Source: Tigriopus japonicus
Lineage: Eukaryota > Arthropoda > Copepoda > Harpacticoida > Harpacticidae
Direction: 5' to 3'
Assembly (NCBI GenBank): GCA_010645155.1
Contig: CM021312.1
Coordinates: forward strand, 13,411,408-13,475,407
Length of the DNA: 64,000 nt
The notes under the pieces were generated by a model that had not been told where the DNA came from, ran no database searches, and saw only the letters and a program-made list of their open reading frames with translations. Each line of letters begins with the position of its first letter. Positions within the stretch are counted from its first letter, which is position 1. The position numbers and the translations under genes were made by a program. Positions 56,519 to 64,000 of the stretch are shown piece by piece.

Positions 56519-58012
56519 TCAAGAGTGGGCGTTCTTCACCCTTTTACCCCGTCGACTTTGGTCGTGGGTCTTCTGCTCCTTGGTTTCGCCCGCAGCCGCC
56601 AAGGTCACCGAACTTTTACTCAACTGTGGCGGGGCTTGGGGTTGTTCCTGATGTGTCTGCGATGATGGCTGTGGCTTCTGGGCATCCTTCAATTGAGCTC
56701 GCCTCATCATCAGTGTGGATAAGACCAAATCTTGCACAAATTGACTACGGTTCTGGCGAGCCGACATCGAGGCTTCCAGATTGGCCGCCTCGGCCTCTTC
56801 CATGGGATCTTCCAGCTCCTCATCCGAGTGCTGCCGAAGCAGAAACTGACCTCCATCTAAAGCCTGGTGCTGGCTCTGCGAGCCGATCGAGTTGGGCCAA
56901 TCTGACGAGAGCTGCTGGATGCCCAGCATGGAGGCCGCAGCCGCCGCTGTGCTACTGGAACTGGATATGGGCGGGTGACTCCCCAAATTGGCGGAATACG
57001 CCGTGCGGGTTCGCGTGGCCGTCGTCGACGAAGACGTACCCGACGCAGCCGCACGTTGCTCCTGTCGTTGGGCTTGAGCCTGCTGACGTTCCAATTGCAT
57101 TTGCATGTGCTGTAGCTGGGAAGAGGAGGAAGTCACACTCGAGCCGGCCCCGCCCGACGAGGACGACGTGGCCGTGCGCCGCACCCCCGACAATTGCGAG
57201 AGGAGCTCGGCGATCGGATCCACCGGATCCCGACCCGCGGCCAACGACGCGGCCGACGGGGACAACGTCGAGAAGGCGGACGAAGGCGGCATGGGATTGT
57301 GCACATTAGCGGCCCGACGCGATCGACCCACTCCGCGCGAATTGTGGGGCACGCGCCGAATCCCACCTTGTCGAGTCATGCTTCCGCGGCCCAATCCGCC
57401 GCCACCGGGCGAATCCAAGAATGATATCAGATCTCGCGAACCCGCACTGCCAGATCGATGTTCCAAGCTGAGATGATCGGAGAAGTTGTCGGTGACGTGA
57501 TTGGGATCGCCGCCGGGGAGAGAGGCGCAAATGGGACACACCACTTCTTGCGACACATCCGCGTGTTGACTAGCCACGTGCTCACCCAAGGCCTTCTCGG
57601 TGAAGCCCAGTTTGGCACAGAAAGGACACGTGTAGGACTGGGGCGCATCCAACACGTGGGCGTGATGGGCGGCCGACGGGGTGGTGCCCACCCCGCCATT
57701 CACCCCGCCTCCTCCACCCAAGGCCGGGGCCTCGCCCCCATAAAACAGCTCGTGATCGGCCCGCGTCAGGATACATTGCATCGGATGAGTGTTGGCGTGG
57801 CGGGTCGTGGTCACGCCATTCTAAAACAAAAACAGAACGATCAATCATCAAACCTCCATTCATCATCGAGCGTTTCGAACCCCCCTCGGGATACTGACCT
57901 CGTAACAAGAAGCGCAGAGGTCATAGTCATAGCACACCAAGCATTTGTAGCGTCGACCGCGGAAGTTGCCCTTGAGACACGAGTCGCAACTCACGCCCTC
58001 GTGGCGCGACAT
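56519..58012 (-). CDS. KCMF1: KCMF1, ZZ-finger E3 ubiquitin ligase
   Basis: Two exons: 58012-57899 (38 codons) and 57820-56519, with a 78-bp GT-AG intron, giving 471 aa. Exon 1 encodes the start of a ZZ zinc finger ([20 protein letters not shown], then [17 protein letters not shown]). Exon 2 completes it ([19 protein letters not shown]), followed by C2H2-like units ([30 protein letters not shown]) and the conserved [15 protein letters not shown]. The C-terminal half is Ser/Gln-rich with a conserved-looking patch [17 protein letters not shown]1 works with UBR4 in ubiquitination linked to autophagy and quality control. It is longer than human (381 aa) because of low-complexity inserts, including a polyglycine run. 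It is divergent from QARS. Confidence 0.93.
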
Positions 58013-59095
58013 GCTCACGCCCCAGCTGATCGGGAACGCCCCTAGGACGCCCTGGCCCTTTCAAGGCTGACGGATGGCAAGGCCCGTGAAGGAGATGGTG
58101 ATGGCGCGGATGACTTCGCGCAGGGAGCGAAAACGAATCCGAGGAGGGTGGGGATGATATCTAACCGGATCACAATGGCGGGATGGATTCGGTCGCAGGT
58201 CGGATGGGGGCGGGTTAGAGGGGCGCACAAGTCTTCGTAGCCATGATTATTCCGTAATTTGTGTCTCGGGGGTTTCAGGTTTATCACGTTCCACTCGGGA
58301 CTGAATGCAGTGATGCCAATCTATTCGACACTTGCAGGGTCAGAGTAGAGTGATGAAAAGGTCAAATAGAAGGAAGGACTCTAGATCTTTCAGTTATTTT
58401 TCATATTTGGAGAAAATAATGATATCATTACAAGTTTTGAATTATTTGGTGATCGAAAGGCTTATAAAATTGAGTAAATATGCTATTCATTTATGCCGAA
58501 TGCTAATTATAAATGACTTTGAACGTGCCATCATGGTAACACTGAGCTGGATGAGACTTCGTTCCGCTGGAGGTGTAGTAGTTCGACCGAATGATTCTTC
58601 TGAAATCGCCTGAAACTCAAAGCAGCCATACTCGTTTCCGGCTGCATTGGCTATAGCTAATATAACAGCAGCCATTTTAGAACCTCAGTGAGCCAGCCCT
58701 GTGGCCGTGGGCCTGTTTGTCAGACCCGAGTCAGGGCTGCCTAGCCCTACTAATCGGGAAAACGGCTATTATTAAGTCATATGACATCATACGTCGTAGA
58801 TTTTATGTATTTAAGTGAACCCTCTCTCAAAGTTTTACAGTTTCGAAGTTTAAACTTTCTCAAAATATCCTAAGATATATCATTTTAAAGGCCATATCTT
58901 TGTTCAAGGGCTCTTGCTGTAGCGTCAGCTGTAGTTTTCAGGCCAGCCATTTGCAGGCCGAGATCGGTCAGGGTTGCCTTTTGAACTGTGCTCAATCGTC
59001 TAGCATGCATGACACGTGTTTGAGTTCTGGAAACTAAAAAGGAAGTCGGTCAATCGGCTTCCAAGTATCGGTGGAAAGTGAGGGATTGCGCGAGC
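58013..59095. promoter_or_regulatory. Divergent region, KCMF1/QARS
   Basis: About 1.1 kb with no gene recognised. It contains both promoters. Two hAT-like end motifs (CAGGGCTGCCTAG at about 58731 and CAGGGTTGCCTTTTG at about 58969) lack partners and duplications, so I do not call an element. Confidence 0.45.
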
Positions 59096-61508
59096 ATGGA
59101 GTCGCTCTTCCAAGAGATCGGCTTGTCCGAAACCAAGGCCAAGGAGACCATCAAGAACGCCAAATTAGCCACAGCCTTGAAATCCGTCATCGAAGAGGCC
59201 AAGAAGGTCGACGGGAAACCCGAGAAAGTGAGTGCTTGCGGACCTCTGCTCTACAATGTGGCGGCCAAGATGAAACCCCAAGTATTTCACCACGCCCCTT
59301 GGCTGGTACGATACATAATGGAGCAGAAAATTGATTCCGAGGTCCGCCTAGCCGCGGCTTTGGACTATTTACTCAAGCATCCCGCTCAAGAAGTGGACCG
59401 GGCGGCCTTTGAAGCCCATTGCGGGGTCGGGGTTCATGTCACGCCCGAACAAATTGAGCAAGCCGTGGAAAAGATCTTGGCTCAAAATCGGACTGAGCTC
59501 TTGGAGAAACGATATCGCTTTCAAACCGGCATGTTCATGGGCGAGATTCGGAAAGTTTTACCTTGGGCTGATGGCAAAGCCGTCAAGAATGAGATCGATA
59601 TGCAAGTCTTGGATTTGTTGGGCCCCAAAACCGAGGCTGATATGGCTCCATTACCCAAAGCGTCCAAGAAGAAGCCCGAAGCCGATCCCGCTGCGACCAA
59701 GTCCAAAAACCCGGGACAGGAGAAGGCTCAGTCTAAGAAAAGTTCTGAGGAAAGTGAAGAGGTGGAAAGTATCGCGGAACTTATGAAAACCAAGGTGCAT
59801 TTCCATAAGCCCGGCGAGAACTATACCACGGATGGGTATGTGGTGACCCCCAAAACCCAAGAATTGCTAGCCGCTCATTTGAAGCGTACCAAAGGCCGCG
59901 TTCAAACCCGATTCCCACCCGAACCCAATGGCTTGCTCCATATTGGTCATGCCAAGGCTATCAATATCAATTTCGGTTACGCTAGCGCCCATGGGGGTGT
60001 TTGTTATCTGCGCTACGATGACACCAATCCCGAAAAGGAGGAGGAAAAGTTCTTTCTGGGCATCAAAGATATCGTGGAATGGCTCGGTTATAAGCCGTTC
60101 AAGATCACGCACTCTTCGGATTACTTTGAGCAACTCTACCAATGGGCCAAGGTGTTGATCGAGAAGGATTTGGCTTATGTGTGCCACCAACGCGTGGAAG
60201 ATATCCGCGGGTTCAATCCTCCCCCTTCTCCTTGGCGAAATCGTCCTCGCGAAGAGTCCTTCCAGTTATTCGAGGACATGAAGAACGGCAAGTTTGACGA
60301 GGGTGAAGCCACCTTGAGGTTGAAGTTGACCCTAGAGGAAGGCAAACAAGACCCGGTGGCTTATCGCATCAAGTACGCCCATCATCATCGGACCGGTGAC
60401 CAATGGTGTATTTACCCAACGTATGATTACACGCATTGCTTGTGCGATTCTCTCGAAGATATCACTCATTCCTTGTGCACAAAGGAGTTCCAGAATCGAC
60501 GTTCCTCCTATTATTGGCTGTGCAATGCTGTGGACACATACTGTCCCGTTCAATGGGAGTACGGACGACTCAATGTCAATTATACCGTGGTTAGCAAGCG
60601 AAAAATTGGCAAGTTGATTACATCCGGCATCTGTGCCGATTGGGATGATCCTCGTTTGTTCACTTTGGCGGCCTTGCGACGACGAGGCTTCCCGCCTGAA
60701 GCCATCAATACTTTCTGTGCTAAAATTGGCGTCACCGGAGCCACGGTAAGATTAGATCTATTTTTTATTAAATTATGATCATGTTTCCTCTATCGTTGTT
60801 CTTGACATTTTGCAGATGACTATTGATCCGTCCATGTTGGAAGCCGAGATTCGCAACCATTTGAATATTTCCGCCCCTCGAACCATGGTCGTACTCGAGC
60901 CCCTCAAAGTTAATATTACCAATTTTGTGGCTGGAATGAGTTATGAAATCGAAGTGCCCGATTTCCCGGATAATCCGGAGAAGGGTAGCCATAAGATCAC
61001 TTTCGGTCAATGTCTCTATATCGAAAGGTCTGATTTTAAGGATTCGGAAGAAAAGGGATATCGCCGACTTTCGCCGAAGCAAAGTGTGGGTCTTCGATAT
61101 GCGGGTTATGTGCTCAAGCTGATAAAGGTTCACAAAGATTCCCACAATCAAGTGTCGGAAATCGATGTTGAGGCTGTCCCCGTGGATAAGATCACGGAGA
61201 AACCTAAAGCCTTCATACATTGGGTCTCTGATCCGTTGGAAATTGAGGTTCGTCTCTACGACACTTTGTTTCTTCACAAGAACCCTGAAGATCCCAATGA
61301 AGTGCCCGATGGTTTTCTCAGCGACATCAATCCCAACTCCTTGAACACTCTCAAATCTTATGCAGATAAATATCTCTCTCAGGTCAAGACCTACGATCGT
61401 TTCCAGTTCGAAAGAACGGGATTTTTCACTGTCGACAAAGACTCTCAGCCAGATTTGGCCGTATTCAATCGAACCGTGTCTTTGAAAGAAGATGCGAAGA
61501 AGTCTTAA
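59096..61508 (+). CDS. QARS1: Glutaminyl-tRNA synthetase
   Basis: Two exons, 59096-60745 and 60816-61508, with a 70-bp intron, give 780 aa (human 775). The N-terminal ~190 residues are the eukaryotic GlnRS appended domain, followed by a basic linker ([20 protein letters not shown]). The class I core has the HIGH motif in [16 protein letters not shown] (about residues 273-288) and the KMSKS equivalent [11 protein letters not shown] (about 498). The anticodon-binding beta-barrels are mostly in exon 2. It charges tRNA-Gln in the cytosol. The frame is open to 59078, but that start is GTG; the first ATG at 59096 gives [12 protein letters not shown] and is preferred. TELO2 begins 91 nt after the stop on the same strand. 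Confidence 0.96.
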
Positions 61509-61599
61509 TTTATCCGCAAACTGTTAAATAAATGGAAGTCTATTCAACACATTTCAACTTGTTATCAAGTGTGCCAATATCTTGATTTTCAGGTCAATC
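61509..61599 (+). other. QARS-TELO2 intercistronic region
   Basis: A canonical AATAAA at 61527-61532 lies 19 nt after the QARS stop. A 3' splice acceptor (ATCTTGATTTTCAG, AG at 61591-61592) lies about 59 nt beyond it and 7 nt before the TELO2 ATG. No donor is seen. Polyadenylation signal, short spacer, acceptor and ATG in 91 nt is the textbook layout of a trans-spliced operon junction. Confidence 0.7.
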
Positions 61600-63531
61600 A
61601 TGGACGAGCTCCCATCGGAATTCACCGTCCTTGGCTACGAAATGCCCGATTTTCCTCCTACCATTTCCTCAAGCTCTGACAAAGACAATCATATCATTGA
61701 CCTATTCCAAGCATACATTCAATTGATTCGCGAAGGTAAAGTTGACCTGCCCGAATTCGCCACCGCCCATGAGAATTTCATCAAAAAAGATGGACTCCTC
61801 TACGTGTTGACAAGTGGAAAATGTTTGCCCAATCTCTTGACTGACATTGCCAAATTACCTGATCTCCTCTCCAATGCCTATTGTGGCCAAATGAGTCCGA
61901 ACTTTGAGACAACATGTGACCGCGTGGCCAAAAATGTCTCGCTTTTTCTGCTCTGGTGTGAGAAAGGCTCTCATTCTCCAAACCAGGTTGTCAACCTCAT
62001 TGATAAGTTTGTTCTCAATTTCATGGGTTGCGAGCCCGCCATGGCTTCATTAGTAAAATATCTGAATGTCATATCGTCTAAAGGCACAAAGATGGACCGA
62101 TTTATGAGTCTTCTTGGAAGTCACAGTGTTGAACAAATCTTAAGATCTTTTGTCAAACACACTTCGTCTTTAGAGATACTTTTATCATCCTTTTCTAAAA
62201 CAAACGTGACTCAATTTGTGGGTGTTTGGACCAAGATTCTCTTGGCGAGACGTGAATGTCCAAAAGAGCATCAGCGAACACTTGTGTCGTTCCTAGCTCA
62301 AAAGTTGACCCAAGACACTCTTTGTCAAGTCTTTCTGGATGGGCTATGTCTCTGGGGGGATCCGATCATTGCTAGGGCTTATGTCGCCCAAGAAGTGATT
62401 CATTACTCCAGGATTTGTGTGCTCTTATTTCATCACATTGACTCGCAAACATTGCAAAAGTATCAAACCAAGATTATCGAAACCTTAGTTGGTGGTTTGC
62501 CTCATCACTTCCATTCAGCAGATGGCCGAACCGTTTCTTTGGCTAAATATTTCAGTGAGCTTTTGACTTCCAATATAGCTCAAATTTGTAATGGAGAATC
62601 TGCTTCACTTCCGGAAGAGGTTCTTAAGCCGAGTGACGATCTTTGTCAAAGTCTCATTGACGAGCTTTGTCAATGCCCTGCTTGCCCTCAATTTTGGTTC
62701 AATGCCAAATTATATCAACGGAAATCTCCAAATCACGCTCAATCCAAGCCGGAAGTTCACGAGGATAAAAAGAGTAATGAAAATGACATCGAAAGCGAAG
62801 ACGATCTTGAGCCAATCGAGACTTTAGAAGCACCTTCTCGGAAGAAAGTGGTGTTTCTCCGACAATTCTTGGAGCGATTTTCTGAAGTAGATCAATTTGA
62901 TGAAACATCTGAAATTTTGGAATCCCTTCCAGATGTGATTACAGCTCAATTAGCACTTGAGCATCCTCAAACTGGTCAAGAAATCACTGACTCTCTGTTC
63001 AATTGGGAAAATAAGTTCGAGGATCCTGGACTCGATCTTTCTCGCAAACGGAGCTTATGCCAAGTCATCGTCAGTAGCCCTGACTCCAATATCCCGCATC
63101 TGTGTGCCTTGTTCCACCAGGAATACGTTCAGTCCTATAAGAAGAACATGATTCTCGACGTGCTTTCCGGTTGTTCTGAGAGGCTCTCTTTGAAAGACCT
63201 CCAGACTTTGACACGTGTCTCTTTTGACTGTCTACTTAGAGAGGAAGACACTCTTCGGCGGCAAGATACTGTCGTTCAAATCCCTTTTGTCATGTACTTA
63301 ACAAAGTTGTTCAGGATTTTACCAGAGACCATGATCACAGATAGATTAGCTGGAAAGTATTTGAAGGCATTGACCAGTCTTAGTGGGACCGATTCTGCCA
63401 CGGAGCAAGTGGTACGACACGCCCTCAATTCGGTGCTGCCTAAGATGGAACATATTCAGATGGAGGATCAAGTACAAAGTGGATTAATGGAAACACGAAA
63501 ACGGTTGATAGCTATTGAGAACTTACGGTAG
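61600..63531 (+). CDS. TELO2: TELO2/Tel2, PIKK-stabilising TTT subunit
   Basis: Single exon, 643 aa, shorter than human (837). An alpha-solenoid N-terminal half leads to an acidic loop (NDIESEDDLEPIE) equivalent to the DSDDDL segment of human TELO2, a CK2-type site. After it comes the conserved C-terminal domain with FHQEYVQSYKKNMILDVLSG, matching the family's 'Y.LNYSLRQRMDILDVL' signature. TELO2 forms the TTT complex with TTI1 and TTI2 and, through HSP90/R2TP, stabilises mTOR, ATM, ATR and SMG1. mTOR is the upstream activator of the S6 kinase also in this window; linkage need not mean anything. The ATG follows a splice acceptor by 7 nt; the frame upstream to 61582 is not used. Confidence 0.8.
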   Translation: MDELPSEFTVLGYEMPDFPPTISSSSDKDNHIIDLFQAYIQLIREGKVDLPEFATAHENFIKKDGLLYVLTSGKCLPNLLTDIAKLPDLLSNAYCGQMSPNFETTCDRVAKNVSLFLLWCEKGSHSPNQVVNLIDKFVLNFMGCEPAMASLVKYLNVISSKGTKMDRFMSLLGSHSVEQILRSFVKHTSSLEILLSSFSKTNVTQFVGVWTKILLARRECPKEHQRTLVSFLAQKLTQDTLCQVFLDGLCLWGDPIIARAYVAQEVIHYSRICVLLFHHIDSQTLQKYQTKIIETLVGGLPHHFHSADGRTVSLAKYFSELLTSNIAQICNGESASLPEEVLKPSDDLCQSLIDELCQCPACPQFWFNAKLYQRKSPNHAQSKPEVHEDKKSNENDIESEDDLEPIETLEAPSRKKVVFLRQFLERFSEVDQFDETSEILESLPDVITAQLALEHPQTGQEITDSLFNWENKFEDPGLDLSRKRSLCQVIVSSPDSNIPHLCALFHQEYVQSYKKNMILDVLSGCSERLSLKDLQTLTRVSFDCLLREEDTLRRQDTVVQIPFVMYLTKLFRILPETMITDRLAGKYLKALTSLSGTDSATEQVVRHALNSVLPKMEHIQMEDQVQSGLMETRKRLIAIENLR

Positions 63532-63558
63532 TTCGGGATCATTGTGTTGCAAAAATGA

Positions 63559-63564
63559 AATAAA
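63559..63564 (+). terminator. TELO2 polyadenylation signal
   Basis: AATAAA 27 nt after the TELO2 stop, inside the 54-bp gap to the convergent GT31 gene. Confidence 0.65.
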
Positions 63565-63585
63565 GAGACCTTTGTGATGTTTGCA

Positions 63586-64000
63586 TTACAGTTTATTTGG
63601 AACCACAAAGACCTCTCCAATCCCTTGAGATTGGGCTATTTGAAAGGGGTCATTGGAGTTAATGCAGGTTTGAATCACAGCCTTGGCCCAAGGTCGTCTT
63701 GAGCATTGCTTCATATCACAGCTCGTAGCCAAATGACCAAATTGTTTGACCATTTCCCAATCTTCCATCGAAGGAGCAATGGCAAAATCGCACAAATAAG
63801 TAGGATCGTCCAGACAGCATTGGGCATGGCCTTTATGGACGGTGAAGTAAGAGTTGAAAGTCAAAAGCTCGACGTTGATTTTTTTCCCGAGGATCCCGCT
63901 CACCCAGAGGTCATCTATCCAATTGAATTCATTTTGTTGCGATTGTTGGACGAGGTTCATAGCGGTTTTCGGACTAGTCACATAGGCCCATCCAGACATG
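63586..64000 (-). CDS. GT31 galactosyltransferase-like, 3' part only
   Basis: The last ~137 codons of a minus-strand gene whose 5' part lies beyond the window. It contains GWAYVTSPKTAMNLVQQSQQ and DDLWVSGILGKK, which match the C-terminal acceptor-side motifs of beta-1,3-galactosyltransferase-type enzymes (GT31), type II Golgi membrane proteins. Four to six cysteines near the end (AQCCLDD, LCDF, CDMKQC) probably form disulphides. The DxD donor site, transmembrane anchor and true start are outside. The methionine at the window edge is internal, not the start. A minus-strand AATAAA falls within its last codons (Asn-Lys before Leu-stop). Confidence 0.75.
   Translation of the reverse strand, partial: MSGWAYVTSPKTAMNLVQQSQQNEFNWIDDLWVSGILGKKINVELLTFNSYFTVHKGHAQCCLDDPTYLCDFAIAPSMEDWEMVKQFGHLATSCDMKQCSRRPWAKAVIQTCINSNDPFQIAQSQGIGEVFVVPNKL

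Noticed and set aside
58731..58985. hAT element between KCMF1 and QARS
   Set aside because: Two CAGGG-type motifs are present, but no inverted partner or 8-bp duplication could be found.

Overview
The window is nuclear DNA of an animal, most likely an arthropod and probably a copepod crustacean. The evidence is intron-poor housekeeping genes with very short introns (64-122 bp, GT...AG), metazoan-only genes (GFRP, S6 kinase with a TOS motif, GASZ/ASZ1, CREB with a KID), and small intergenic gaps beside a large block of DNA transposons. The species is an inference; copepod is favoured but not proven.

Layout. 1-4.6 kb: no gene recognised. 4.6-8.1 kb: ASZ1 (+), TFG (-), UFM1 (-). 8.6-12.1 kb: a hAT-type element carrying a LINE fragment that is itself broken by a second small hAT. 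12.3-22.7 kb: DKC1 (+), UTP11 (+), a six-finger C2H2 protein (+), RPP38-like (-), POLR2E (+), CREB (-). 23-42.7 kb: about 20 kb of nested repeats with no intact gene. I could delimit seven hAT-type insertions there by their 8-bp target-site duplications, plus inverted and direct repeats. 43-63.5 kb: p70 S6 kinase, ACADS, POLR3F, archease (ZBTB8OS), MRPL14, CYB5RL, ASF1, GCHFR/GFRP, NOM1, KCMF1, QARS and TELO2. The 3' part of a GT31 glycosyltransferase runs off the right edge.

Most notable observation. Several same-strand neighbours are packed like operons. They are UFM1-TFG (194 nt between stop and next start), DKC1-UTP11 (256 nt), GCHFR-ASF1-CYB5RL (107 and 9 nt), archease-POLR3F (112 nt) and QARS-TELO2 (91 nt). 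Four of these gaps hold a good 3' splice acceptor just before the downstream ATG with no visible donor, and two also hold an AATAAA upstream of it. This is the signature expected of polycistronic units resolved by spliced-leader trans-splicing. Two of the pairs join related functions: ribosome biogenesis (DKC1, UTP11) and tRNA production or splicing (POLR3F, archease).

Genes whose start or structure I changed from the longest open frame: ASZ1, DKC1, archease, QARS and TELO2 starts were moved to the first plausible ATG. GCHFR (three small exons), S6K (five exons), ACADS (four), KCMF1 (two), QARS (two) and the zinc-finger gene (three) were assembled across introns by eye. All coordinates come from reading the sequence; no database search was run.
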